Shown here piece after piece: positions 37,962-45,693 of a stretch of DNA of 64,000 nt. Each line of letters opens with the position of its first letter. Position 1 is the first letter of the stretch. Source of the DNA: Arthrobacter sp. SPG23 (GTDB taxonomy: Bacteria; Actinomycetota; Actinomycetes; Actinomycetales; Micrococcaceae); assembly GCF_000876655.1 (NCBI RefSeq), contig NZ_JYCN01000013.1:1-64000 (forward strand), written 5' to 3'. Below the pieces are notes generated by a model. The model ran no database searches. It was not told the origin of the DNA and saw nothing but the letters and a program-made list of their open reading frames with translations. Made by a program: the position numbers and the translations under genes.

Positions 37962-38440
37962 TTATCCCCAATTTGCGGAGGTTATCCACAATTGAACCTC
38001 GGGGTCCCCATCCGGATCTCCTCCGGCAGGCCTGTCGGAACTCCGGAAACCAAGTACTAAGGCCCCAAAAACAGGTATCCCGCTACGTTAGTACCCCTCC
38101 CCCCGGCCACCAAGCCCACATACATGCACACCTGTGGATAAGTTGTGGACTACCTGCCACTGCTTGTGCACAGCCTGTGAGGCTACCTGTGGAAATCAAA
38201 AAACTTTGAGCCCCCATATGGCCCTGACCTGCGAAAACTTTCAGATTGGGCTGTGGATGAAAGATTCTTTTTAGAAACGTTCATCCACAGCTTGCAGGTT
38301 CCCTTTGGGGATACCGGCCAGTAACTCGGGTCGACGTGACGGAGAATATACCCGCGCCGTGATCCCGGCCACTCCCCGGCTTCCGAATTGACGCATTCCC
38401 TGCAGGGCTGTATGCGCCGTCGAGAATATGCTGTGGATAA
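37962..38440. other. Cluster of DnaA-box sequences in the dnaB upstream region
   Basis: The gene-free stretch 37775-38465 contains three perfect TTATCCACA boxes (37982-37990 +, 38133-38141 -, 38432-38440 -). It also has three with one mismatch (37962-37970 TTATCCCCA, 38252-38260 and 38281-38289 TCATCCACA) and weaker ones near 38144 and 38188. The part 38160-38300 is unusually A/T-rich for this genome. The cluster could titrate DnaA, control dnaB or assist initiation. It is not next to dnaA/dnaN, so it is not the classical oriC. The rest of the gap (37775-37960) shows nothing clear. Confidence 0.7.
38251..38290. repeat. Inverted DnaA-box pair forming a hairpin
   Basis: CTGTGGATGAA (38251-38261) and TTCATCCACAG (38280-38290) are perfect inverted 11-mers. 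Between them TTCT and AGAA can also pair around TTTT. Each arm contains a one-mismatch DnaA box, so the two boxes face each other inside the AT-rich part of the cluster. Confidence 0.75.
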
Positions 38441-38465
38441 CAGCGAACTGGCATAAGCTCTATTC

Positions 38466-38933
38466 ATGGGCGATGTATTGATGGTTATGCTGCCTGCCCT
38501 CATCCTTGTGGCAGTTATCTGGGCGGTTTCCACGGCCCTCAAGCCGCGGGACAGCGGCATCTCGGATGCCGAGCGCTATCAGCTGGAACTGGCCATCCGA
38601 TCGCAGGCACACTACGCCGCCCAGGTGCGGGCAGCCACCGCCGCACGGGCGCGGGTTGATGCCGCCACCCGGCCAAGCCAGAACGAGCAACAGCAGTCGC
38701 AGCAGGCTGACAACACCCGGGCGGCCCTGCGCGCCCAGGCCGGGTCGAGCCCGGGCGTGGGGATGCACGGCTACCAAGGTCCGGTCCTCCCCGGGGGCCA
38801 GTTAAACCCGCAGTTCGCACTGCAGTTGCAGTCCATGGCCCGCAACGGCCAGAAACTGCAGGCCATCAGGATGCTGCGGCAGGCAACGCATTCTGATCTT
38901 TTGACCGCCAAGAATTATGTAGATCGGCTGTAG
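38466..38933 (+). CDS. Membrane-anchored protein with L7/L12-like tail
   Basis: The 155-residue protein has an N-terminal membrane helix (about 5-25), a Gln/Ala-rich middle and a C-terminal segment GQKLQAIRMLRQATHSDLLTAKNYVD. That segment looks like the helix-turn of the ribosomal L7/L12 C-terminal domain (xAIKxxRxxTGxxLxxAKxxV). Function is unknown. ATG 38466 has no clear ribosome site; TAAGCT 11 nt upstream could be a -10 element of a leaderless mRNA. It is followed after 2 nt by a gene with the same layout. Confidence 0.75.
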   Translation: MGDVLMVMLPALILVAVIWAVSTALKPRDSGISDAERYQLELAIRSQAHYAAQVRAATAARARVDAATRPSQNEQQQSQQADNTRAALRAQAGSSPGVGMHGYQGPVLPGGQLNPQFALQLQSMARNGQKLQAIRMLRQATHSDLLTAKNYVDRL

Positions 38934-38935
38934 CA

Positions 38936-39556
38936 ATGGAATCACTGGTGATCCCCGTCCTGATCCTGCTCATCGCAGGAGCCGCCGTCCTGATGGTGGC
39001 CCGTGCCATAGGACGCCGCACCGCCGGCGCCCAGCCTTCTCCCGGCACAGCGGGTCGCGGCACAGCCAGTCGCGGCACAGCCAGTCGCAGCACGCCGCCC
39101 GGCGATCCCGAGGAAGTGGCCAGGGCCGCGGCTGCCAAGCTCACCGAGGACCAGCACCGGCGCCTGTACGCCCTGATCGCCCAGGGCCAGGCCATGGCGG
39201 CCATCAAGCTCTACTATGAAGCGTCAGGTGAGGGCCTGCGGGCCTCCCGCGACGCCGTCGGCGCCCTGGCCGCGCATCCGCAGCCGTTCCGCTCAGCGGC
39301 CCCCGAGGCCCCGGAGACCCTGGAGCATGACGACGACGACGCACCCGAGCGTTTCCCCTACCGCTACCGCGCCATCGCCAGCAAGGGCGATGTCACGCGT
39401 GAGGTCAGCAGCAACATGCTGAACGACGAGATTTACGGCCGGATCCGTACTCTTGCCAAGAGCGGTGACACCGAGGCCGCTGCAACGGCGCTGACCCGGC
39501 ACTCGGACATTTCCATGAAGCAGGCCAGGGAATTCATTGCACTGCTCGACGACTGA
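38936..39556 (+). CDS. Membrane-anchored protein with two L7/L12-like segments
   Basis: The 206-residue protein has an N-terminal membrane helix (about 4-24), then a small RGTAS-type repeat (DNA copies at about 39045-39095). Two segments follow that resemble the L7/L12 C-terminal motif: ALIAQGQAMAAIKLYYEASG (with RASRDAV after it) and LAKSGDTEAAATALTRHSD (with MKQAREFIALLDD). It starts 2 nt after the preceding gene and must be co-transcribed with it. The pair may be paralogues built from the same small domain; partner unknown. Confidence 0.75.
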   Translation: MESLVIPVLILLIAGAAVLMVARAIGRRTAGAQPSPGTAGRGTASRGTASRSTPPGDPEEVARAAAAKLTEDQHRRLYALIAQGQAMAAIKLYYEASGEGLRASRDAVGALAAHPQPFRSAAPEAPETLEHDDDDAPERFPYRYRAIASKGDVTREVSSNMLNDEIYGRIRTLAKSGDTEAAATALTRHSDISMKQAREFIALLDD

Positions 39557-39616
39557 GCCGCCAGCCTGACCCGATGCGCCGCCGTGGGGGCAGGACGCCA
39601 GCCCAGGCGAAGCGCC

Positions 39617-39991
39617 TCAGAAATCAAAGAGGTCGCCGAGCCAGCCTTCCTTCTTCTTGGGCCGCCGACGGTCGTCGTAGCGGCGGTCGTCATAGTGGGG
39701 CTGGTCGTGGCGCGGCCGGTCCCGGCGGTCGTCATAGCGGCGGTCATCAGGTCGCCTGGCATCGCGGCGCGGGTCGAGGTTGCCGTACAGCGGCGGCGGA
39801 ACAAGCCCGGGAGTTGGCGGAGCGGCCGGGGCGGCCGGGGTCCCCGGGCCCATCAGTTCGGCGGCGCGGTCGATGATCTTGTCGAGTTCACCCCGGTCAA
39901 GCCACACGCCCCGACACTGCGGGCAGTAGTCGATCTCCACTCCGCTGCGCTCACTCATCACCAGGTCAATCGAATCCACAGGGCATTTCAT
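39617..39991 (-). CDS. zf-TFIIB domain protein
   Basis: The protein is 124 residues from ATG 39991 (GTG 40000 is an alternative three codons earlier). It begins with a TFIIB-type zinc finger: MKCPVDSIDLVMSERSGVEI followed by DYCPQCRGVWLDRGELDKII, with paired Cys. A Pro-rich part follows, then a highly charged tail of RRYDDRRD-type repeats ending KKKEGWLGDLFDF. Such small proteins are common in bacteria and of unknown function; nucleic-acid or protein binding through the Arg/Asp-rich tail is a guess. Confidence 0.82.
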   Translation of the reverse strand: MKCPVDSIDLVMSERSGVEIDYCPQCRGVWLDRGELDKIIDRAAELMGPGTPAAPAAPPTPGLVPPPLYGNLDPRRDARRPDDRRYDDRRDRPRHDQPHYDDRRYDDRRRPKKKEGWLGDLFDF

Positions 39992-40059
39992 GTCCCGCAC
40001 AACGACTGGAACCTCGGAAAAGTTCGGACCACACCCCGCCGGTGCCCAACGGCCGTTGT

Positions 40060-40683
40060 CTAACGGCCGTTCGAGATGCCGGCCAGGAGCTGCTCAAACG
40101 GCAGGGACCCTGCGTCCGGCGTCCGCCGCGGCCGCGAAGCGGTGACCAGCTCCGAAAACTCATCAGCCGCCCGGTTGATCCGCACCGAAAGGGGCGAGCC
40201 GCCGTCGTCCGTGTTGCCCCAGTCCTGGGGTCCGGCGAAGACACCGGTGGCAGCCGTGCGGGTCCGCAGGTAGCTGAACAGGGGCCGCATGGCGTAGTCC
40301 AGGACCATCTGGTGGCGGTCGGTGCCGCCGGTTGCTCCGAGGAGGACGGCCTTGCCCTCCAGCGATTTGGGGTCCAGGACATCAAAGAAGGATTTGAACA
40401 GTCCGCTGTAGGAGGCGCTGAACACCGGCGTGACGGCGATGATGCCGTCCGAATCCTCCACGCCGGCAATCACTTCTGCAAGGCGCGGCGGCGCGTATCC
40501 GGTCACAAAGTTGTTGGCAATGTCCGCGGCAAGATCACGGAGTTCCACCACATCTACGGCCACCGCGTAGCCGGCGGCAGCGAGCTTGCGTTCGGCTGTG
40601 GCCGCGAGCTGATCGGCCAGCAGCCTGCTCGACGACGGTACGCCCAGTCCGGCGGTGAGGACGGTTATGCGGCGGGTTTCCAC
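40060..40683 (-). CDS. NADPH-dependent FMN reductase
   Basis: The 207-residue flavodoxin-like protein has the pattern of actinobacterial FMN reductases (CE1759-like): VLTAGLGVPSSSRLLADQL at the N-terminus for FMN phosphate binding, VTPVFSASYSGLFKSFFDVL, and LLGATGGTDRHQMVLDYAMR. It should reduce FMN with NAD(P)H, often supplying a monooxygenase, but no partner is next to it. GTG 40683 has AGGAG about 7 nt upstream. Confidence 0.9.
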   Translation of the reverse strand: METRRITVLTAGLGVPSSSRLLADQLAATAERKLAAAGYAVAVDVVELRDLAADIANNFVTGYAPPRLAEVIAGVEDSDGIIAVTPVFSASYSGLFKSFFDVLDPKSLEGKAVLLGATGGTDRHQMVLDYAMRPLFSYLRTRTAATGVFAGPQDWGNTDDGGSPLSVRINRAADEFSELVTASRPRRTPDAGSLPFEQLLAGISNGR

Positions 40684-40713
40684 GGTCTGCTCCTGAAGGT
40701 CGGCGGTAAATCG

Positions 40714-40744
40714 AGCTTACATGCATTTGCATCTACCGACTCAA
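40714..40744 (-). promoter_or_regulatory. Candidate promoter of the FMN reductase gene
   Basis: On the minus strand TTGAGT (40744-40739) and TAAGCT (40719-40714) are separated by 19 bp. The spacer contains the dyad ATGCA-TT-TGCAT (40721-40732). Long 19-bp spacers with a dyad are characteristic of MerR-type activated promoters. This is a pattern match only. Confidence 0.35.
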
Positions 40745-40845
40745 CCTGCCCGCCCCCGCATTTATTCCGCAGCAACGGAACACCGCTGCGGAACGCTGCC
40801 GTGAACCCTGCTGACAAGCGCAGCGGCGTCTGCCAGACTGCCCTC

Positions 40846-41268
40846 ATGGTTGAAAACAAGACCCGCGCAACCGACGCCTCTGTCGAGGATTTCCTTGACG
40901 GCGTGGAGAATCCTGCACGCCGTCGGGACGGCCTGCGGCTCCTGGCCCTCATGAAGGAGAACACCGGCGAAATGCCTGTGATGTGGGGCCCCGGCATCGT
41001 GGGTTTTGGCAGTTACCACTACCGATATGAGAGCGGCAGGGAGGGGGACACTGTGGCCGTGGGATTCTCCCCGCGCAAGGGGAGCCTTTCGCTCTACGGA
41101 CTGACCTACGCACCTGAGGCCGCGGAGCTGCTGCCGCGCCTTGGCAAGCACAAGGTGGGCGCAGGGTGCCTGTACATCAACAAGCTCGAGGACGTGGATG
41201 AGGCCGTGTTGGTCGAACTCATCCGGGCGGGCCACCGGCACTCCACTACCGTGATGCACCAGGAGTAG
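40846..41268 (+). CDS. DUF1801 domain protein
   Basis: The 140-residue cytoplasmic protein has the DUF1801/YdhG layout: VEDFLDGVENPARRRDGLRL at the start, WGPGIVGFGSYHYRYESGRE, then VGFSPRKGSLSLY, and KHKVGAGCLYINKLEDVD near the end. The fold is small alpha/beta; its biochemical role is not known. ATG 40846 was chosen over longer upstream reading because similarity to the family begins here. It is convergent with the rplI operon and shares its terminator. Confidence 0.85.
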   Translation: MVENKTRATDASVEDFLDGVENPARRRDGLRLLALMKENTGEMPVMWGPGIVGFGSYHYRYESGREGDTVAVGFSPRKGSLSLYGLTYAPEAAELLPRLGKHKVGAGCLYINKLEDVDEAVLVELIRAGHRHSTTVMHQE

Positions 41269-41330
41269 CCGCCGGACGCAGCAGGCATTGGGAATAGCAC
41301 CCGTGTGAACAACCGGAGGACTAAAGAACA

Positions 41331-41377
41331 AGGGCCCCCGCCTTCGGTTCCGAAAAGGAATCCGAGGCGGGGGCCCT
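41331..41377. terminator. Bidirectional terminator between the DUF1801 and rplI genes
   Basis: The arms 41331-41351 and 41357-41377 pair over a 13-bp GC-rich stem (AGGGCCCCCGCCT) plus CGG and TTCC pairs with one small bulge, and the loop is GAAAA. It lies 45 bp past the rplI stop and 62 bp past the DUF1801 stop. Confidence 0.88.
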
Positions 41378-41422
41378 CAGCAGTTCAGGACTGCGTAGCG
41401 CTCTGGCGAGTGGCCGGAGGGA

Positions 41423-41875
41423 CTACTTGCCTGCGACTACGTCGAGTTCGATCACAGCCGCAACGTCGTCGTGCAGACGGACGTTGGCCTGGTAGGAACC
41501 GGTCGACTTGATGTGAGCCGGCAGTTCAACCTTGCGCTTGTCGATGCGGCCGAGGCCGGCAGCCTCAACAGCGTCCGCCACGTCGCCCTGCTTGACGGTG
41601 CCGAACAGACGTCCGGTCTCGCCAGCCTTGACAACGAGCTTGACCGGCTTGGCCTGAAGTGCAGCGGCCTGCTTCTGAGCGTCTTCCAGGGAAGCGTGCT
41701 CGCGGGCAGCGCGGGCAGCCTTGATGGACTCAACCTGCTTCTCGCCACCCTTGGACCAGGTCAGAGCGAAACCGCGGGGCAGCAGGAAGTTACGTGCGTA
41801 ACCGTCCTTGACCTCGACAACGTCGCCAGCAGCACCGAGACCGGTTACTTCGTGGGTCAGAATGAGCTTTGCCAT
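41423..41875 (-). CDS. rplI: 50S ribosomal protein L9
   Basis: The 150-residue protein has the L9 N-terminal signature ([20 protein letters not shown], then [14 protein letters not shown]), the long connecting helix and the C-terminal rRNA-binding domain. It binds 23S rRNA on the large subunit. It is the last gene of the rpsF-ssb-rpsR-rplI operon; 17 nt separate it from rpsR, and AAGGAAGGG precedes ATG 41875. Confidence 0.98.
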   Translation of the reverse strand: MAKLILTHEVTGLGAAGDVVEVKDGYARNFLLPRGFALTWSKGGEKQVESIKAARAAREHASLEDAQKQAAALQAKPVKLVVKAGETGRLFGTVKQGDVADAVEAAGLGRIDKRKVELPAHIKSTGSYQANVRLHDDVAAVIELDVVAGK

Positions 41876-41892
41876 TTTAGTTAATCCCTTCC

Positions 41893-42132
41893 TTAGCCGC
41901 GGCCAGCGCCGGAGTAAGGCAGCAGAGCAACTTCGCGGGCGTTCTTGATTGCCTGGGCGATCTTGCGCTGTTCCTGCACCGTGACGCCAGTGACGCGACG
42001 GGCGCGGATCTTTCCGCGGTCGGAGATGAACTTGCGCAGCAATGCTACGTCCTTGTAGTCGATGACAGTGATGTCAGCGGCCTTCAAGGGGTTGGACTTT
42101 GGTTTGGGCTTACGGAGTTCAGCCTTAGCCAT
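41893..42132 (-). CDS. rpsR: 30S ribosomal protein S18
   Basis: The 79-residue protein has the S18 core: [18 protein letters not shown], then [19 protein letters not shown]. No CXXC zinc motif is present, so it is the zinc-independent form. S18 pairs with S6 on the 30S platform, and in several bacteria the S6:S18 complex binds the rpsF leader. ATG 42132 has AGGAGC about 7 nt upstream. A perfect hairpin lies 24 bp before the start. Confidence 0.98.
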   Translation of the reverse strand: MAKAELRKPKPKSNPLKAADITVIDYKDVALLRKFISDRGKIRARRVTGVTVQEQRKIAQAIKNAREVALLPYSGAGRG

Positions 42133-42155
42133 CGTGGAGCTCCTATTCTAGGGAG

Positions 42156-42177
42156 CCCGTGGATATTGATCCACGGG
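42156..42177 (-). other. Hairpin between ssb and rpsR
   Basis: CCCGTGGAT and ATCCACGGG form a perfect 9-bp stem with a 4-base loop in the ssb-rpsR gap (42133-42258), just upstream of the rpsR ribosome site. No T-run follows, so termination is unlikely. It may be an RNA stability element, processing site or ribosomal-protein binding site. Confidence 0.55.
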
Positions 42178-42258
42178 ATGGTGGTGGTTCGACGGCGGCA
42201 CTCAACCGGGAGCCGTGAGGCATCCCGGCGGGTTCCGGCGCCGGACCTGAATTATTGG

Positions 42259-42834
42259 TTAGAAGGGAGGTTCGGAATCCGGGCCGTTGCCCCAGCCGCC
42301 GCCTGCATTGCTGACTCCGGGCGTCGCCCAAGGGTCTTCCTGCGCTGCGGGCTGGTTGCCGCCCCAGTTTCCTCCGGTATTGCCGCCCTGGCTTGCGCCC
42401 TGGCCGCCACCGAACCCACCGCCGCTGTTGCCGCCGCCGAAGCCACCCTGTCCACCCTGTCCGCCGGAGCGCTGGGTGCGGTTGACCTTGGCATTGGCGT
42501 AACGCAGGCTCGGGCCGATTTCATCGACTTCGAGCTCGATAACGGTGCGCTTCTCGCCTTCTTTGGTTTCGTAGGAACGGCTCTTCAAACGGCCGGAAAC
42601 GATAACCCGCATACCCTTTGTGAGGGATTCGGCGACGTTTTCGGCTGCTTCACGCCAAACGGATGCGCGGAGGAACAGGGTTTCCCCGTCCTTCCACTCG
42701 TTCGACTGGCGATCGAAGGTGCGGGGCGTAGAAGCGATGGTGAAATTCGCTACTGCCGAACCTGACGGTGTGAACCTCAGTTCGGGGTCATTGGTGAGAT
42801 TACCGATGACCGTAATAGTGGTTTCGCCTGCCAT
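42259..42834 (-). CDS. ssb: Single-stranded DNA-binding protein
   Basis: The 191-residue protein has the OB fold ([19 protein letters not shown], then [19 protein letters not shown] and [20 protein letters not shown]), a Gly/Gln-rich linker with GGFGGG repeats, and the acidic partner-binding tip DSEPPF. It coats single-stranded DNA during replication and repair. Its place between rpsF and rpsR is the usual bacterial order. A longer gap of 126 nt separates it from rpsR. Confidence 0.98.
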   Translation of the reverse strand: MAGETTITVIGNLTNDPELRFTPSGSAVANFTIASTPRTFDRQSNEWKDGETLFLRASVWREAAENVAESLTKGMRVIVSGRLKSRSYETKEGEKRTVIELEVDEIGPSLRYANAKVNRTQRSGGQGGQGGFGGGNSGGGFGGGQGASQGGNTGGNWGGNQPAAQEDPWATPGVSNAGGGWGNGPDSEPPF

Positions 42835-42889
42835 CTACTGCCTCCTTGTTCGTTCCTGCGGGGTAAAGATTGAATGAACGGTGCTGAAA

Positions 42890-43195
42890 TTACTCAGCAA
42901 CGACCTTCTGCTCTTCGGGGCGGGTGATCTTGGTGCGCATGATGGTCTCGTTGAGACTCAGCTGGCGGTCAAGTTCCTTGGCGGTGTCCGGCTTGGCGGT
43001 GAAGTTCACCACGGCGTAGATACCTTCAGACTTCTTCTTGATTTCGTAAGCCAGTCGACGACGGCCCCAGATGTCAACCTTTTCGATGGTTCCACCATCG
43101 TTGGTGATGACGTTCAGGAACTTCTGAAGCGACGGCTCAACGGTACGCTCTTCGACCTCGGGGTCGATGATTACCATCAATTCGTAAGGACGCAT
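42890..43195 (-). CDS. rpsF: 30S ribosomal protein S6
   Basis: The 101-residue protein starts at ATG 43195 ([20 protein letters not shown]). An upstream in-frame GTG at 43207 overlaps the Shine-Dalgarno AGGAGGT and is rejected. It has the S6 core [19 protein letters not shown]. It binds S18 and 16S rRNA. As first gene of the operon it is preceded by a structured leader that can hide its ribosome site, which suggests feedback by S6:S18. Confidence 0.97.
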   Translation of the reverse strand: MRPYELMVIIDPEVEERTVEPSLQKFLNVITNDGGTIEKVDIWGRRRLAYEIKKKSEGIYAVVNFTAKPDTAKELDRQLSLNETIMRTKITRPEEQKVVAE

Positions 43196-43205
43196 ATGTG
43201 AACCC

Positions 43206-43250
43206 ACCTCCTTTGGGCTAAGCGGTTACGGCATTTCCGTAACAGGAGGT
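43206..43250 (-). promoter_or_regulatory. rpsF mRNA leader that can sequester its Shine-Dalgarno
   Basis: In the minus-strand transcript ACCTCCT (43250-43244) is complementary to the ribosome site AGGAGGT (43212-43206). Next to it, GTTACGG (43243-43237) pairs with CCGTAAC (43231-43225) over the loop AAATG. The two helices stack directly on the 5' side and are separated by a 12-nt bulge on the 3' side. This is the expected form of an autoregulatory ribosomal-protein leader, and S6:S18 binding to rpsF leaders is known. Binding here is inferred. Confidence 0.7.
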
Positions 43251-43461
43251 TCATTTGCGGTGCCGTGCGCGTCCGGCCCCAAAACGGAGTCAGGACGCAG
43301 CACAGACTTCAATATCTTAGTGCATTTAGGTCGGTTTCGGCGATTCGCGACTGCTTCAGGCTAGTCCCGGAGCCGTCCCGGGCGAAAACACGCCGGGACC
43401 CTATGTGGAAAAACCGTCCGGAACCGGGTGCGGCCCGTTTGGTTGGCTAGAGTATCGACAC

Positions 43462-44130
43462 ATGGACACCAGTCCCCTGCCCGCCAGGGTCAAACGAAGC
43501 CGGCTGCGGTTCCTTGCCATGGTTTTGACCGGGCTGGCTGCCGCGGCGGCGACAGGACTGTCCGGATATTGGGTGGAGGCGCCAGCCGTCGGCTGGGGCA
43601 GCGCCGCGCTGGTCTACGTGGCCTGGGTCTGGCTCGTGGTGGGACGCCTGGACCCTGCAGGGACCCGCGCGCACGCGACGTCTGAGGACCCGTCCCGCAG
43701 GACCACCGACCTGCTGATCCTGGTAGCCAACGTCGCCAGCCTGGCCGCAGTTGCCGCCGTGGTGGTGGACTCGCACCGGTCCGACGGCGGCTCGCGACTG
43801 AGCGGCGGGCTTCTGGCCCTGGCGTGCGTCGCGTTGTCGTGGATCCTGGTGCAGACCCTTTTCACGCTGCGCTACGCAGAGCTGTACTACAGTCCCGGGA
43901 AGAGGGGCGCAAAAGACGCGGGCGGCATCGATTTCAACCAGGACCGGCCGCCGCAGTACACGGATTTCGCCTATCTGGCCACGAGCCTGGGCATGACGTA
44001 CCAGGTGTCCGATACCAATCTGCAGAACCACCTCATCAGGGCCGAAGCCCTCAAACACAGTCTGCTGTCCTATCTCTTCGGCACCGTCATCTTGGCCACC
44101 ACCATTAACCTGGTGATCGGACTCGCCTAG
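43462..44130 (+). CDS. DUF1345 membrane protein
   Basis: The 222-residue protein has about five membrane helices and the DUF1345 pattern: a first pair of helices (LAMVLTGLAAAAATGLSGYW), a TLFTLRYAELYY segment, and DFAYLATSLGMTYQVSDT before the last helix. Function unknown. TAGAGT at 43448-43453 lies at -10 distance from ATG 43462 and no ribosome site is seen, so it may be leaderless. It stands between the divergent rpsF operon and the polysaccharide genes. Confidence 0.87.
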   Translation: MDTSPLPARVKRSRLRFLAMVLTGLAAAAATGLSGYWVEAPAVGWGSAALVYVAWVWLVVGRLDPAGTRAHATSEDPSRRTTDLLILVANVASLAAVAAVVVDSHRSDGGSRLSGGLLALACVALSWILVQTLFTLRYAELYYSPGKRGAKDAGGIDFNQDRPPQYTDFAYLATSLGMTYQVSDTNLQNHLIRAEALKHSLLSYLFGTVILATTINLVIGLA

Positions 44131-44348
44131 GAACCGGGCGCGCCCCTAAGGGAACTGACCGGTTCTAGCCGCGTGACCCTCTCGCTGCGGGGGGCGTCAT
44201 GCGAGTGGTGGAGCCCCTCACCCAAGTGGTGCATTCTCTAGTGCCGGGTAGAACCGGTCACTATATTTGCCTCAGTTCATCACCACCGGTCCGTGCACCT
44301 TGGAATCACAGAGTGCATGGTCGCTTTGTGACAGAGGAAGGCAACCGC

Positions 44349-45524
44349 ATGCTTCAAGCCGGCAGTGGCGACTGCAAGCAAGGGCGGCAGGTGTTCGTGT
44401 ATGTCCCCGGAAGCCGCTGGGAGAATGTTCAAGGGACCGACCACAGGCTGGCGGCAGCTCTGGCCCGCCAGGTTCCAGTGCTGTGGGTCGATCCACCGCT
44501 CCCGTTGAACCTTGCCGCCGGGCACGGCATGAACGTACTTCATGGCCGCACCGAACTGAGCAACGTTGCACCCGGCATCACCCGCCTTCGCTCACTTTCA
44601 GTTCCGGGTTTCACCCGGCCGATCCTTGCCATGCTTGCCAACCGCTTCTTGGGACGAGCTATCCGGCTCACTCTCCGGGCAATGGCTGCCACGCCCGTTG
44701 CCGTGATGGTCTCAGCGCCCACTTCCGGTTTCCCCCCCCGGCTGGCGGGCCGGAAAATCCTGTTTGTCACCGATGACTGGGTGGCCGGAGCGCCAATGAT
44801 GGGCCTGTCGGCGTCATTGGTACGCCGGACGCTGCGCCGGAATCTCCGCGATGCGGACATCGCCGCGGCCGTGTCCCCGCATCTGGCCGAAAGCCTGGAG
44901 GCGGGCTTCCCGGGCCGCCAGTCCGCCGTCGTGGTCCTGCCCAACGGCTGTGATATTCGGGAAGAAACACCGCTCCGCGTCGAACGCTCCGACAATGCCG
45001 CCCTCGTGGGCCAGTTGAACGAACGGCTGGACATGGACCTATTGGAGGCGGTCAACGATGCGGGGGTTCCGATCCTCGTCATCGGTCCCCGAACGGAGCG
45101 CGACCCGCAAACGGGGCGTCGCCTGGACCTATTTCTGGCCTCCGAGAACGTGACCTGGCTGGGGGAACTTCCGTCCACGGAACTGGGGCAACACCTCGCA
45201 ACAGCAGGGGTAGGCCTCACCCCGTACGCCGATACCGCCTTCAACCGCGCAAGTTTCCCGCTCAAGACCCTCGACTACCTTGCCGCGGGCATCCCTGTTG
45301 TTGCCACCGACCTGCCGGCCGTCCGGTGGTTGAACACGGGGCTGGTGGCCATCGGCAGCGGCCGTGAAGAGTTCGCAAACCGCGTGCAGCAGGCATTAGC
45401 CCGGCCGCACGATCCCGTGGCGGAGGAAGGGCGCCGTCACTTCGCGGGACTCCACACATGGGACGCAAGGGCCACCCAGCTCCTTCAAATGTTGGGAGCG
45501 CGCACATCCAAGCAGGAGGCATAA
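44349..45524 (+). CDS. Glycosyltransferase, group 1 type
   Basis: The 391-residue protein has a GT-B layout: an N-terminal Rossmann-like half and a C-terminal half with VGLTPYADTAFNRASFPLK, then LDYLAAGIPVVATDLPAVRW, the usual nucleotide-sugar binding region. It likely adds a sugar during exopolysaccharide assembly. ATG 44349 is preferred because AGAGGAAGG lies just upstream; the frame is open further 5'. A TATATT hexamer at 44262 may be the -10 of the polysaccharide locus. Confidence 0.88.
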   Translation: MLQAGSGDCKQGRQVFVYVPGSRWENVQGTDHRLAAALARQVPVLWVDPPLPLNLAAGHGMNVLHGRTELSNVAPGITRLRSLSVPGFTRPILAMLANRFLGRAIRLTLRAMAATPVAVMVSAPTSGFPPRLAGRKILFVTDDWVAGAPMMGLSASLVRRTLRRNLRDADIAAAVSPHLAESLEAGFPGRQSAVVVLPNGCDIREETPLRVERSDNAALVGQLNERLDMDLLEAVNDAGVPILVIGPRTERDPQTGRRLDLFLASENVTWLGELPSTELGQHLATAGVGLTPYADTAFNRASFPLKTLDYLAAGIPVVATDLPAVRWLNTGLVAIGSGREEFANRVQQALARPHDPVAEEGRRHFAGLHTWDARATQLLQMLGARTSKQEA

Positions 45525-45693
45525 CGGAGTAGTGCAGCAATGACGGTTGAGCGGAGTGACAGCGATGAGCGTAACCAGAGCAACGCGGGCAACAGAGCCA
45601 CAGGAGCGAAGGGAACAAGGCATGCGCGGAATCAGAACGACAGGAAAACGCAACAGCTTCCAGCGGAGGGCGGGCGGCGGCAGGGGATCTACT

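Noticed and set aside
37962..38440. DnaA-box cluster as the chromosomal oriC
   Set aside because: dnaA, dnaN, recF and rpmH are not in the neighbourhood, so the classical origin must lie elsewhere; the cluster is reported as a DnaA-binding candidate only.
40042..40845. Upstream extension of the DUF1801 reading frame
   Set aside because: It runs antisense across the FMN reductase gene, and family similarity starts only at ATG 40846.
45547..45693. Longer N-terminus for the secreted lipoprotein
   Set aside because: The early part is polar and repetitive, and a normal lipoprotein signal with a ribosome site begins at 45694; ATG 45622 remains possible.
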